Below are positions 1-14,500 of a stretch of 35,676 bases of DNA, piece after piece. This DNA is from a virus. The notes beneath the pieces were generated by a model that was not told the DNA's origin, did not search any database, and was given only the letters and a program-made list of their open reading frames with translations. The translations under genes were made by a program, and so were the position numbers. The DNA lies in the IMG/VR virus record IMGVR_UViG_3300042691_034260, positions 1-35,676 of that record; one strand, written 5' to 3'. Positions within the stretch are counted from its first letter, which is position 1. Each line of letters opens with the position of its first letter.

Positions 1-2
1 TA

Positions 3-2525
3 GATAAAGAAAAAAGAAATATATATAGTGTTACAACTAGAAATCAAGACCAAATAGATTTAAATTTTGCTGACGGTAGTTTTGGCAATTTACCCAAAGG
101 GCAATTTAGATTATTTTATCGTCAAAGTAATGGTTTAACATATACAATTAAACCGGAGCAAATGAGCGGAATTAGTATTGAAATTCCTTATTTGAATAAA
201 AATAATCAACAGCACAAATTAACTTTAATTTTAGGACTTCAATACAATGTTTTAAACAGTTCTGGTGCCGAATCTAATGCAAGTATACAGAACAAAGCAC
301 CACAGGCATTTTATGTTCAAAATAGAATGGTCACTGCTGAGGATTATAATATAGCACCGTTAACTTTAGGTAATAACATATTAAAAGTTAAAAGTGTTAA
401 TCGTGTTTCTAGCGGAATAAGTAAATATTTTGACCTAAGTGACATTAGTGGAAAATACAGTAGGACAAATATTTTTGCAGCAGACGGAATAATTTATAAA
501 AATTTTAATGAAACAACTTTTGATTTTGAATTTGTTACACGAAACGAAGTATTTACAGTTATTAAAAATCAAATCGAACCAATTTTAACCAGTGAAGAGC
601 TGTCGTCATTTTATCTAGACAATTATAATACATTTGATTTAACATCAATTTCGTGGACAAATTCTCGAAATTCTATCACAGAATCGAGTGGATATTTTAC
701 TGAAGGAGGATATCCGACCGCAGTAGGCAATGTTAGTTCAGGAAATAAAATTTACATAACAGCAGGTTCTTTAATTAAATTTATACCGCCGGGACAATTA
801 GACCCTTCACATCCTTTATTTGATAATACTAAAAAATATTTTTCATCAAAAGGAAAATTAGTAAGTAAACAGTCAGACACTACAACAAATTATATTTGGG
901 CTAAAATTAAAAAAGTAATCGATGACGGTTCAAATGGCGGATTGGGACTGCTTGAAGACGGTTCAGGACCTGTTAAGTTAACTAAATTCGTTCCAACAGA
1001 TGCTGTTCCGGTTGCAGTAATTCCAAAATTTATTAATATTTTAACTTACAGTTTTGAAAATGAATTAGTAAACCTGTGTATGAATCGAAGAAATTTCGGG
1101 TTGTCATTTAATCAAATAACAGGCAAATGGATAATTGTATTAGACACTAATTTAGACCTATTCAATAGTTTTAGTCTTGATTTTCAAGGAAACACTGATA
1201 ATTTAAGTAAAGATTCAAGTTGGGTTATTGCTTTTGTGTGGAACGGTAACGGATATACAGTTCGTTCACGGACATTAGAATACATATTTGAAAGCGACAA
1301 AGAAACTGGATTTTTTGTAGATGAAAATTCTGTCAATTATGACTTTGTTACTAATAAAGTAATTAAAGATCAAGTTAATGTTCTGTCAATTAATCCTGCT
1401 TATACTCCTTCGAAAGCAGCAAACACATCTACTTTTAGTAGCTTAGGTAAAGATTATCTATGGCAAATTAATTCAGCAGTTGTAGAAGTTGATGGTTATA
1501 TAAATCCTAAAAAAGTAAAAGTAAGTTTTTATGATACAGGAGATGGGGATGTTCAAGACCCGGATAGTTTCAATAATATAGTCGAACCATTGACATTAAG
1601 TAATGAATTTTATTATACAAAAAATTCTGAAATAGTTTATTGCGAAGACAAATTTGTTTATTTTGAAAAAATTAATGGAACTGAAGAATATCAATTAGTT
1701 GACCAAGGTTCTATTATAGCTTATCCTACTCCTGATGATGTTGTAAATTCTAATCAAACGCCAGTTACTGGAGATTTATATTATTTTTACGATCCGACTT
1801 ACAATTTAGTAAAGTCATATGACGCATCTTTAGAAAATACTGGAGATCCTTGGGTATTTGAACCGAATTATTTTGCACGAGTAGGACGTCCAAATTTAAA
1901 ATTTCAATATATTCATAATAGTAATGAAGATAAAAGAATAGATCCTAGTAAGAGTAATATTATTGATGTATATGTTTTAACTTCTGATTATGATTTAGAA
2001 TATAGAACATGGCTAACTACAAGCACTGGAGACGAGCCGTTACCGCCTACTAGTCAAAGTTTAGATCAAAACTATCTTGCTTCGTTAGATTCTATTAAAA
2101 CTATCAGCGATGAAATAGTTTTTCAACCAGTAAGATATAAAGTTTTATTTGGATCAAAAGCACCGACAAATTTGCAGGCAACGTTTAAAGCTGTAAAAAA
2201 TACATCAAGGCCAGTTAGCGATAATGAATTAAAAACTAGAATTTTATCAGCTATTCAAGATTTTTTTAGTTTAGAAAATTGGAATTTTGGACAGACATTT
2301 TATTTTTCGGAGTTATCGACTTATGTCATGAATCAGCTAACTCCGGATATTACAAATTTTGTAATCGTTCCGAACTCAAATAATAGTTTTGGAAGTTTGT
2401 ATGAAATTACTTGTTTAAGTAATGAAATTTTTATTAATGGTGCAGGTGTCGCAGAGGTAGAAATTATCGATGCAATAACAGCATCTCAACTTAAAGTAAG
2501 TTCTATAGTTACTAGTGGAAGTTAA
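3..2525 (+). CDS. Baseplate wedge protein, T4 gp6-like / baseplate J-type (5' end outside window)
   Basis: The reading frame is open from the first bases of the window, so the first ATG (162) is internal and the true start lies upstream. The segment before that ATG contains FADGSFGNLPKG, a form of the FGDG..G..P..G motif typical of T4 gp6 and baseplate-J proteins, which form the ring of baseplate wedges in contractile tails. The C-terminal 100 residues (from DNELKTRILSAI) follow the gp6 pattern of an amphipathic helix, then G-x-x-F-x-x-S-x-L, then a strand-rich end. The visible part is 840 residues, already longer than T4 gp6 (about 660). The next gene starts 2 bases after the stop, preceded by GGAAG, so the two are probably translated together. 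What is seen is the motif and gene order; the wedge role is inferred from the family. Confidence 0.8.
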   Translation, partial: DKEKRNIYSVTTRNQDQIDLNFADGSFGNLPKGQFRLFYRQSNGLTYTIKPEQMSGISIEIPYLNKNNQQHKLTLILGLQYNVLNSSGAESNASIQNKAPQAFYVQNRMVTAEDYNIAPLTLGNNILKVKSVNRVSSGISKYFDLSDISGKYSRTNIFAADGIIYKNFNETTFDFEFVTRNEVFTVIKNQIEPILTSEELSSFYLDNYNTFDLTSISWTNSRNSITESSGYFTEGGYPTAVGNVSSGNKIYITAGSLIKFIPPGQLDPSHPLFDNTKKYFSSKGKLVSKQSDTTTNYIWAKIKKVIDDGSNGGLGLLEDGSGPVKLTKFVPTDAVPVAVIPKFINILTYSFENELVNLCMNRRNFGLSFNQITGKWIIVLDTNLDLFNSFSLDFQGNTDNLSKDSSWVIAFVWNGNGYTVRSRTLEYIFESDKETGFFVDENSVNYDFVTNKVIKDQVNVLSINPAYTPSKAANTSTFSSLGKDYLWQINSAVVEVDGYINPKKVKVSFYDTGDGDVQDPDSFNNIVEPLTLSNEFYYTKNSEIVYCEDKFVYFEKINGTEEYQLVDQGSIIAYPTPDDVVNSNQTPVTGDLYYFYDPTYNLVKSYDASLENTGDPWVFEPNYFARVGRPNLKFQYIHNSNEDKRIDPSKSNIIDVYVLTSDYDLEYRTWLTTSTGDEPLPPTSQSLDQNYLASLDSIKTISDEIVFQPVRYKVLFGSKAPTNLQATFKAVKNTSRPVSDNELKTRILSAIQDFFSLENWNFGQTFYFSELSTYVMNQLTPDITNFVIVPNSNNSFGSLYEITCLSNEIFINGAGVAEVEIIDAITASQLKVSSIVTSGS

Positions 2526-2527
2526 TA

Positions 2528-5500
2528 ATGGTTAAAAAAATAAAATCAATTGATTTATTACCAGATTTTTTAAAAACTGATAAAAATAATAAATTTTTAT
2601 CGAGCACTCTTGATCAATTAATACAAAAACCGTCTTTGGAACGATTAGATGGATTTGTAGGATCTAAATTAACTCCAAACTATGATCCTAATAACGATAA
2701 TTATATATCCGATGTGTCTAATATTAGACAAAATTATCAGTTATCACCGGCTCTTATTATTAATGATCAAGAAAATAACATTACTGATGTAGTAAGTTTT
2801 GATAATTTAATTAATGAAATTACACTTCAAGGTGGATATACTGATAACCTTGATAGATTATTTGAAACAAGTTATTATTCATATAATCCATTTATAGATT
2901 GGGATAAATTTATAAATTATCAAGAATACTATTGGTTAGTCACAGGACCGCAAACTATAGTAATTACAGGAAAACCGCAAAATACAACTAGCACATTTAC
3001 AGTAACTGAATCAGCTAATAGTTCATCTTTTGTATTTTCACCGGATGGTCTTTCTGAAGATCCTTTAGTAACACTATATAGAGGTAACACTTATATTTTT
3101 GATGTAAATTCGACTCAAAAATTTTATATTAAAACACAACCAACATTTGGTAATAACGACATTGTAGTTAATAATATAACAAACAATGGAATTAATAATG
3201 GAAAGATTACGTTAATTGTAGATGAAACTACACCTGATACTTTATACTACATAGGTAGTGATAGTCCTAATGCACAAGGGCAATTTGTTGTAAAATCCAT
3301 TGAAGAAGATACTACATTAGATGTAGAAAATGAAATAATTGGTAAACAGAATTATATTTCAGGTACAGGAATACAATTTTCTAACGGAATGAAAATACAG
3401 TTCGGAGGAAATGTAACTCCTGCGATGTATAAAAATAAAGAATATTTTGTCGAAGGTGTAGGAAAAGAAATACGATTAATTGATTACAGTATATTAACTT
3501 CGTCTGCCGATATAGCTGACACATATAATGATAATTTTGATATTACTCCCTTTGATACATTTCCCTTTGATACGTTTAAACGATTGCCCATTGACCCTGA
3601 GTATATAACAATTAATCGATCTAGTCGAGATTTAAATCCCTGGTCTCGATATAATCGTTGGGTGCATAAAGATATCATCAAAATAAGTGCAGAATTAAAC
3701 AATCAAATTCCAGTATATCCTTCGGATAAACGTGCAAAAAGACCTATAATTGAATTTATTCCTGATTTGCAATTATATAATTTTGGCGGCCAAGGTATAA
3801 AAAATGTTGATTTAATTGATACTACAACTCTTGATGCTTTTAATACAATTGAAAATTCACAAGGATATTATGTTGATCAAATTTTACTAGAGCAAGGTTA
3901 TAGAGTTATTTTTAATGCTGACTTAGATCCCGATGTTAGAGGAAAAGTCTATATTGTAAATTACGTTTTAATAAATGGTAAAAAGCGTTTAGAGCTTGTT
4001 CCAGCCGAAGATCATGCTCCTGTTGATAATGCAGCAGTTAGTATAAATTATGGATCTGAATATAAAGGAACAAATTGGTGGTATAATGGATCAGAATGGA
4101 TATACGCACAACAGCATATTAAATTAAATGACCCTCCTCTATTTGATTTATTTGATAATATAGGACAAAGTTACAGTAGAGATATTAAAACAGATTTTGC
4201 AGGTAATAAAATTTTTGGATACACGCCGGGGACAATTAATGATACAGTTCTCGGATTTCAAATCAAACAAGAAAATAGTGTTGGAATTGGTAGTTATTCG
4301 TTTAAAAATTTCTTAATGACAGAAACATTTGGGTTAATTGAAAGCAGTTTAAGTGCTAAAACAATTAACACTTATAATACTTTTATTAAAATTAATAATG
4401 ATAGTTCAACGTATAGGAATTCATGGATAGATGGAAAGCCCTATCAAATTCCTATTATACAATTTGATACAATTACAACATCTACATCTAATGTAATGGT
4501 GTCTGCAGTCGATTTAACTAATTCGACATATGTAAACTTTGATGTATTTTTAAATTTAAAAAAAATAAACAGTTCAAATTATGCAACTACAGTAACAAAT
4601 AATGTATATTCTATTAAATTTAATAACAATTTAAATACAGGAACTACGGTATTATTAAAAATTAGATCTGATGGAAAGTTGATAGAAGATAAGGGATTTT
4701 ATGAAATTCCTATTTCGGTAACTAATAATCCTGATAATAGTATTGTAGATGAATTAACATTAAGTGAAATTAGCAATCATGTTCGTGTAATTTCGGAATC
4801 TTCGTCGGAATTTACAGGAACATATCCAGGGGATAGTAATTTAAGAGATCTTGTAGATGTAAATGGATATGCTAATCAAATAATTACAAATATTAATCCT
4901 GGATTATTTTCTAGTTTTTTTATAGGCAAAAAAGAACATAGTTTATTAGATGCTATTAGTGTAGCTGCTGACGATTATAATAAATTTAAATTATTTTTAA
5001 TTAAAAAGATTTCAGAAATTAATGTAGGTTTAGATCCTATTGTTATTTTAGATTCTGCATTGCAAGATATAAATGCAACTAAACTTCAAAATTCTCCTTA
5101 TTATTTTTCTGACATGCTTGGATACGGCTCAGATAAAAATATTAAAACATGGAATGTTAGTAGTTTAGACAATTCTATATTTCCGTTACCGTCTTCTTTT
5201 AATCTTAGTAAATTAAATTTAAAATCTATTTTAGTCTATGTTAATGATATTCAATTAGTAGCTAATAGAGATTATACATTTATAGATGATACAGATGTTG
5301 AAATACTAATTGAATTATCTATTAATGACACGATAAAGATTGTTGACTATTTTAGCACAGAGGGAAATTTCGTCCCAGCAACACCAACAAAGTTAGGATT
5401 ATATCCAAAATTTGAACCTAAAATATTTGTTGACAATACTTATATTGACAGTCCTACTAAAGTAATTCAAGGACATGACGGTAGTATAACTGTTGCATTT

Positions 5501-8500
5501 AATGATTATAGAGATGATGTTTTATTAGAATTTGAAAAACGTATCTATAACAATATAAAAGTAGTGTATAAGCGTGAATTATTAGATTTTAATTCAGTTA
5601 TCCCTGGAGCATTTAGAACTGTAGAATATTCACAAAATGAAATTAACAGTATATTACAAAAAGATTTTATTAAATGGGCAGTAGCCTATGGAGTCGAATA
5701 CGAAAAAAATACTATATTTGATCTAGACAACCCTTATACATGGAATTATACAGGATCATTTAATTTTACATTAGGCAAACCTGTATCAGGTTACTGGAGA
5801 GCAGTTTATAAGTATTTCTATGATACTGATAGACCGCATACTCATCCGTGGGAAATGCTAGGGTTTAGTGAAAAACCTAATTGGTGGGACACTGAATATG
5901 GACCTGCGCCTTATACTTCTGGAAATGATATCTTATGGAATGATATCGAATTAGGTAATATTAAACAAGGTTCAAGAAAAGGTATTGATAAAATTTATGC
6001 TAGGCCTTTATTATCTAATTTATTGCCAGTAGATGAATATGGCAATTTAGTAGACCCGACAGTTAGAATTGCATCAGATATTACAGCTTTTAATCAACGT
6101 CAAAATTTTGTATTTGGTGATCAAGGACCTGCAGAATCGTCGTGGCGTAAAAGTAGCTATTGGCCTTATGTTGTTCAAAAATTATTAGCATTAACAAAAC
6201 CTGCGTTATATTCTGCATTAATGTATGATGTATCTAGACTTGAAAAAAATCTAGCAGGACAATGGATTTATAATGGAAACTTTATAAATCTTAAAAATGT
6301 TATAGTTCCTGTTGATAAAGATAATATTACTGCCGGATATAGCGTATATGTAATTGAGTCCGGTAAACAAAGATCAATTGATTATATTGATAAAATAACT
6401 TCTGATATTCAAAATTATGAAATTAAATTATTTCATAAAATTGGCGGATTTGTTAATAAAAATAAATTGCAAATAATAATCGATGCATTCGATCCAACGT
6501 CGACGGCACCCGGAGCAATTTTACCTCAAGAAGATTATAAATTAATTTTGAATACAGGTAATCCTATTAAGTCATTAGGTATATCTGGAATGATTATACA
6601 AAAGCTTAATGGAAAATTTGTTTTAAAAGGGTATGACACTTTTGATCCTTATTTTACTGTTTACACCCCGATTAGAAATTCAAATACTCCTTTGATAACA
6701 GTAGGCGGAACCTCAGTACCTTATTTAGAATGGAGCGGTGGTTCCACAGAAGGAAATACAGGACTTACAGATATAGAGTTATCTACTGCCGAGTCTGCTA
6801 CATCGTCAAAATATTATCAGCAAGGACAAGTAGTATCTTATCAAAATAAATTTTATGTTGTAAAAGTAAGCCATTATGCAAAATCTACTTTTAATGCTTC
6901 ATATTTTCAATCAATACCTAGCTTACCTATTAAAGGTGGAGTAACAGTTCAGTCTGAGTTAACTTTTGATAAAGTTGATAAAAAAATTCCTTACGGCAGT
7001 CAATTTGAAAATATTCAAGATATCTATGATGTAATTATCGGATATGGTGCATGGTTAGAAGCTCAGGGATTTATTTTTGATCAATATAATTCAGAGTTAA
7101 CTGAATCGTTAAATTGGAAATTTTCAGGTAAAGAGTTTTTATATTGGACTACTCAAAATTGGGCAGATAACAGTATAATTGCATTAAGTCCTTTTGCAGA
7201 TCAGTTAAAATTCCAATCATCAAATTCTGTTGTAGATAATCTTTTTAACTTTGAAAACAAATACAAAATATTACAAGTAAATGGAACGGCAATATCACAA
7301 AAAGATATTTCAGTATTTAGAGATGAACAACTTTGTGTAATCAATACAACTAATTCCGCTCAAGGAATGTATTATGCACGATTAAATCTTGTGCAAAAAG
7401 AACATGCTATAGTTTTTAATAATAGAACAATCTTTAATGATACTATATATGATTTTGAAACAGGTTATAGACAGCTTCGAGCTAAACTTGTTGGATTTAG
7501 AACTAAAGATTGGAACGGTGATTATTTTAGCCCTGGATTCGTTTATGATTCGGTAAAAATAACAACCTGGAAAAAATATACAAAATATAAAAATAGTGAT
7601 GTTGTTAAGTATGCTGGAAAATATTATTCCGCAGCTAAGAATATTGATCCGGCTGAGACATTTGATTTTTCAAATTGGGTATTGTTAGCTCAAAAGCCAG
7701 AAGAAGACTTGTTGCCAAATTTTGATTATAAAATAAATCAGTTCGAAGATTTTTATAGTTTGGATATTGATAATTTTGATTCTTCTCAGCAACAAATGGC
7801 TCAGCATTTAGTGGGATATACACCTAGAGTTTATTTGAATAACATCTTTACAAATCCTATTGCACAATACAAATTTTATCAAGGATTTATTAAAGAAAAA
7901 GGCACAAAAAATGCTATTAATAAATTAGCAAAAGCTAGTATTCAAAATCGTCAGGGCGAAGTTGAATATAATGAAGTATGGGCATTTAGATTAGGACACT
8001 TTGGATCCTTTGAAACTTTTAAAGAAATAGAATTTTCGTTAGTTGAAGGCACCTTTATCGATAATCCACAAATTATAAATTTTGTTGATACTAAACCTGC
8101 ATTGCCTAACGATTTAATTTACTATCAATTAAAAGATAATTTCCTAATTAAACCTAAAGATTATGTATCGTCAAATACCTTTATTACATCATTCTCAACA
8201 TTTGACGACAACATTTTTCAATTAAAAACAGCAGGGTATGTAAGATTAGAAGATATTACGGCAACTGCGTTAAATGAAGATAGTTTATTTGATATTGCCA
8301 GTAATAGTTTAATTAGTGAAGGAGATACTATTTGGTTAGGATTTAGAAGTGATGGCGAGTGGGATGTCTTAAGATATACTAGAAATCAAGCTCGAATTAT
8401 TTCAGCGCAATCTAATCAATCAGTAACACAAGTAACTTTAACAACCGATATATTCCATGATATTAAACCTAGTGATATTATTTCAATATCACAATTGAAT

Positions 8501-11500
8501 GACAATTTAAATGGAGTGTATAAAGTTATAGATGTTCCTAGTTTAACATCTTTTGTTATAGAATATACAGGTAATCCTATTTCTATTGATGAAGAAACAA
8601 TAGTTTCTCTTGGACTTTTGTTTAAATTTGTTAGCTATAGATTTAATTCAATTGATAATTTTTATACCGACAATAATTTAATAAATTTAAATTATGGAAC
8701 AAAATTTTGGGTCGATGCTGATGTTATAGGTAAATGGAAAGTTTACGAAAAAACAAAAAATTATAAATTAAAAACTAAATTAAAATCTAGTATAACAGCA
8801 GATACACATCAATTTGGTTATTCGATATCACAACGAACAAACTCTAATATTGTTTTAGTAGGAGCACCTAGTTTTTATGATTCGACAAATTATGGCAAGG
8901 TTTATGTTTATAAAAATCAAAATGATAGCTTAATATCAATTTGTCAATTTACTCTAAATGAAAATAAAAATTATCACGTTCCTGGGACAAAAAATGAATT
9001 TGGTTATGTAGTCCTTTATGACCCTGATGATTATTTAGATACAGGATATGGATTAACATTTATTGGAGCACCGGCAACAAGCAATGTAAAAAGTAACTCT
9101 ACTACAGGCACAGTGAGAGAGTCCACGGGAACTGGGTCAATTTCGTCGTTTGTTCAAGAAGGTGCAGTTAAAATAAGTAGTATTGATCCTATTTTAATTA
9201 GAGAAAAAGCAGAATTTGTTTTATTAAGTCCCTATCCAGCAAGTTATCAAAGATTTGGTAGTGCGATTTATGTTCAAAGAAATGCTTCTACAAAATTAAC
9301 ATTAGTAGGTGCACCCGGAACCTTAACAACAGGTAGCGGTGCTGTTTATGCTTATAATATTCTAAGCACATCTACAACAAATTTACAAATAATACCAGCT
9401 CCTACAGGGATCCAAGTTGCAAGTTCTGGTACCATTTCTGTAGGAAGCCAATGGGGATTTTCTATTAGCGGGTCTGACAATTCGTCAGTTATTGCTATAA
9501 GTGCTCCTGGGTATAATAACCAAAAAGGAATGGTTCAAATATTCAACGGAACTTCTTTTGTCCAGACTTTAGAAGTCCCAACAGTAATAAAAGAAAAATC
9601 TAGATTTGGAAATAAAGTTTTAGTATCGCCGGACGGATTAGACATATTTGTTACTGCACCGAAATCAAAAAATTTAGATAATTCGTTAGGTAAAGTTGTA
9701 TGTTATCGTAAAAATTCTATAACAGGATTGTTTACAGTTACTCAAATAATTTTAAACCCAGTGTCAGAGTCAGAAATGACTTTTGGTGCAAATTTAGATT
9801 TAAATTCTGATAAAGATCTTTTAGTAATTTCTGCATTAGGAAATAATTCTCGAATATTTACAACGTTTGATAATTATTCCGAACCGTCTGATATACCATT
9901 AGTAAATGACGCTGAAAGCGATTTAAAAGAAAATCTTACAAATTTTGATAATAAATCTACAACATTTAAAGACGGAATTAAGAAAACAGGAGCAGTTTAT
10001 CTTTATGATAAAAAGAATTCTAAATATATTTTAGTTGATGAAATTTATTTAAATGCTTATAAAGAAGGAAATGATTACGGCCACGGTGTTTCGATTAATA
10101 ATAACTCAATTTATGTCGGAGCTCCGTCATATAGCACTACGACAAATATAAGTTATGTTTATAATTTTGCTAAAATAGATAAAACTGTTTCGGGATATAA
10201 AGTTTTACATAGTCAAGACGATTTAGTTGATGTTAATTTATTAAATCGAAATGTATTAATTAATACTGAAAAAGAAGAAGTTATCGAATATTTAGATGTA
10301 ATAGACCCATTAAAAGGAAAAATTGCAGGGCTCGCACAGCAAGAATTAACATATAGGTCTGAAAATGATCCTGCAATTTATTCTTTAGGAATTGTTGCGA
10401 CCAATAACGATGAAAACACTAACTGGTTAGATGAACATGTTGGTGAACTTTGGTGGGATTTAAGCACATTGAAATATATGTGGTATGAACAAGGTGATCT
10501 GAATTTTAGAAAAAACACATGGGGTAAAGTATTTCCTGGAGCAACTATTGATGTATATGAATGGGTTAGATCAGAATATTTGCCAAGTGAATGGGCTACG
10601 ATAGCAGACACTGCGGAAGGTTTAGTAAATTCAATTAGCGGACAGCCTAAATATTCAGATAATACAGTGTTGTCAATTAAGCAAGTTTTAGATACAGCTA
10701 CTGGTACATTTATTAATGTTTATTATTATTGGGTAAAAAATAAAGTAACACTTCCGTCTAGAAAGAATAGAAGAATTAGTTGTTATCAGGTTGCAAACAT
10801 AATTGCTGATCCAATAACCTACGGATTAAAAACAATTCAAATATTGTCTGCAGATAGTATTTCATTATCAAATGTAGCTACACAATTAATAAGTGACAAA
10901 ATATCTTTAAATGTGTCGTTTGATATCATTAACAATCGTTTACCTCGACATACTGAATGGCTACTGCTAAAAGAAAATTCTGAAAATAGCATTCCAAATA
11001 CATTATTAGAGAAAAAATTAATAGATAGTTTTGTTGGATATGATAGTTTAGGAAATCCTGTTCCAAATAAATCGCTAACATTTAGAGAAAAGTATGGTAT
11101 AGGTATTCGTCCACAACAAACTATGTTTAAAGATAGATATGAAGCATTGAGAAATATAGTTGAATTTGCTAACGGTATATTAATTAAAAATCCAATAACA
11201 GATACATCTAGTTTTAATAATTTAAATAGTGAAGACCCAATTCCTGATGCAAGTTTAAATCAATATGATGTCATAGTCGAAGATCTTGACTATCTGTCTT
11301 TAGAGGTGCCAAATACTTCTGTTTTAAAAACAGGTGAATTAACAGCATATGTAAAAGATGGAAAAATATACAATGTAACAATTGAAAATCAAGGATTTGG
11401 ATATAGATATCCTCCTACAGTTACAATTTCAGATAATGAAAATAACAATGCAATAATTAATACAAGTATTAATTCAGACGGACAAATTGTTTCAGTTGAT

Positions 11501-14500
11501 ATTGTTAATCCCGGTAATAATTTTACCACGGCACCTACATTAACAGTGAGGCCGTTTATTGCGATTGTGTTAATAGATGAAAATTTAAATAATCGCTGGG
11601 CAAAATATTATTTTAATGAGCAATTAAAATTATGGATTAAAATAGCTACACAAAAATTTAATACTAAATTATATTGGAGTTATGTAGACTATGTAAGCGA
11701 AGACTATAAACCTTATAATGATTATTCTTATACACTAGATAATGTATTCCAATTGCAAACATTATCGAATATTTCTCCCGGCGAATATATTAAAATTAAA
11801 AATGGGGGATCTGGTCGTTATATTATTATTGAAAAAACTCCAGTAGATGTGTTAGGAAATTTTAGTAATAATTATAATTTAGTTTATAGTGAAAACGGAA
11901 CGATTCAAATTAATGATAGCATTTGGAATTTTATTACAGGTGATTTAACTTTTGATAAAAATAACAGATATGACCAAACTCTGTATGATCAAACACCTGT
12001 TGTTGAAATAAAAAATATATTTTTAGCATTAAAAGAAGATATTTTTATCGAAAATTTAAAAATAAATTGGAATTTATTATTCTTTAAAGCAGTAAAATAT
12101 GCCTTGTCAGAACAAAAATTGTTAGACTGGGCGTTTAAAACATCATTTATTGATGTTATTAATTATGCTGGAACTTTAAATCAGAGATCTGTATATAAAT
12201 TAGATTCTAGTTCTTATTTTGAAGATTACCTCAAAGAAGTAAAACCCTATCATAGCATAATTAGAAATTATACAACAAATTATAATAATAATGAACCGAC
12301 TAATACATATATAACTGATTTTGATTTCCCGACATATTATAACGAAGAAACAGGAAAATTTGAATTTGTTAACTTTGATAATTCGTTAATTGATCAATAC
12401 CCATGGAAATCTTGGGTAGATAACTATAAATGTTTTATTGCCGAAATAGTAATTGCAGATGCAGGAACAGGATATACAGCAGCACCTACAGTAACAATTC
12501 AAACAGCAGTCGGTGATACAGGGACCGGAGCAACAGCTAGAGCTTATATTAGTTCAGGAAAACTATCATCTATTGAAATAATTAACCCCGGAAAAAATTA
12601 TACTAAATTACCTAATATTATTTTAAGTGGCGGAGGAGGGTCTGCTACTCAAGGAAGAGCCTATGCTAGATTAGGTAATGATAAAATAAGAGCTAATACG
12701 ATAGGAATTAAATTCGATAGAATATCGTCAACTGTAAATTACATAGATAATAATGTTAGCGATTCTTTTATTTGTGATGGTTTTTCTAAAGAATTTATTT
12801 TAACTTGGTTAGCAACGCCCGATAGCTTAAAAATAACAGTAACATTAGATGGAAATTTAGTATTAGGCAGTGATTATATTGTTAGTTATTTTACAGAATT
12901 ATATAATGGATATAATAAAAAGTTTTCTAAAATTATTTTTGTAAACGAAGCACCAATTAAAGATTCAGTATTAAAAATTGATTATGTAAAGAATATTGAA
13001 TTATTACATGCAGCAGAAAAAATTATTTCTTATTATACTAATACTAATTTTATTGGCAAAGACTTAGCTCAATTAATGGAAGGAATTGAATTTCCTTATA
13101 ATAAATTAGAAGGGTTGCCGTTTGATTACACTTCAAAATGGGATGTTGAATATCAACCATTTGGACAATTTGCTTATGCAGATAATGTTGATTATTCAAA
13201 CAATTATATAGTCGGATCTGTTGCAGCTACAGGAACAAATACAATTGCGTTAACGACTACTACAGGAATTCAAATAGGACAATATGCAAACATTACTAGC
13301 TATATTGTTAACAAATTTGCTACATCGGCAACAGTAGTAGTATCATCCGTAACAAATAATAGTGTTACATTTAGTTCTACATTAAGTGATGCAGTTTATC
13401 CTGGAGATAAAATTGAAATTTGGTCTCAGTCCACTAGCCCTACATTAATTGATACTGATTTGTTTGGCGGCAATTGGATAAACTCAACAACTAACTATAT
13501 TTCTAATGCGTTAGGCGTTAATCCTGAAGATGTAATTGTGTCTGGTGACGGATTCTTCACTCAAGATAGCCTATATGCAACTGAAGAATTGGTTCCAGGA
13601 TTTGTTACTGATACATTAGGGATTAATGTTTATACTAAAAATTCTTTTGGAGCTCCTTTAGTTTATTCTAGCTTTAAATCTAATACAGTTAATTCTTATG
13701 AATATATCAATTTGCCATTTTTACCTCCGAGTCAGGATTATATAAAAGTAACTTTTGACGATATAAATCTTACATATAACTCGCAAGTAGAAAATATAGC
13801 TATCGATTTAAGACCATTTGAATTTACAATAAATTGGACTACAAAACAACTTATAATCGGTGAGCTTCCTACAGCTGGTTTAATAAAATATACAATTATA
13901 GGTATTAGCACTAGTGAAGCAAGTTTGGGAGTAGGGCTTGTTGATTTTAAATCAACAGTTACAACTCTATCATTAGTGCAAGTTATGAGTGATTCGATAA
14001 TTGATACAGTTAATAGTGCATATGTTACAGTTAACGGAGTAGCAGTTCCAAAAGTTACTGAACCTACTAGTTCTGGGTTTACATTATCTATGGCTAATGA
14101 TGGTAGTAGACGAGCAGTAGTGAACGTTTATGTTTCAACTCCGTTGTCTATGAATACAGTTCAAGCATATTTCTTTAGTGGATTATATGGCCAATTTAAT
14201 GAAATTAAAGAGCAAATATTTGAAGTAAGTTCAACGCCGACATCAGTGTTTACATTAAGTTATCCTCCTGGAGTATCAGGGCCTTTATCTGCAAATATTA
14301 TTGTTGATAAAACAGATATTTCGGGAACAGTTAGATTGTTACCTCCTTTTATTACATATTATGATATAACTAACTCGATTAACACAATTTTTGCAATCAA
14401 TTCATATTCGTCAGATCCGCTTAGATATAATGTAAATGATTTTACTATTTTGAATGTAAAAGTTTATATTAACGGCAAAGCGTTACGACCAGGATTTGAT

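Noticed and set aside
162-2525. Treating 162 as the true start of the gp6-like gene
   Set aside because: The frame is open to the window edge and the diagnostic FADGSFG motif lies upstream of that ATG.
10378-10611. Minus-strand frame inside the giant structural gene (also frames at 3484-3702 and 7635-7823)
   Set aside because: Fully inside a clear coding gene on the other strand, with no ribosome-binding site or recognisable protein; it is a shadow frame.
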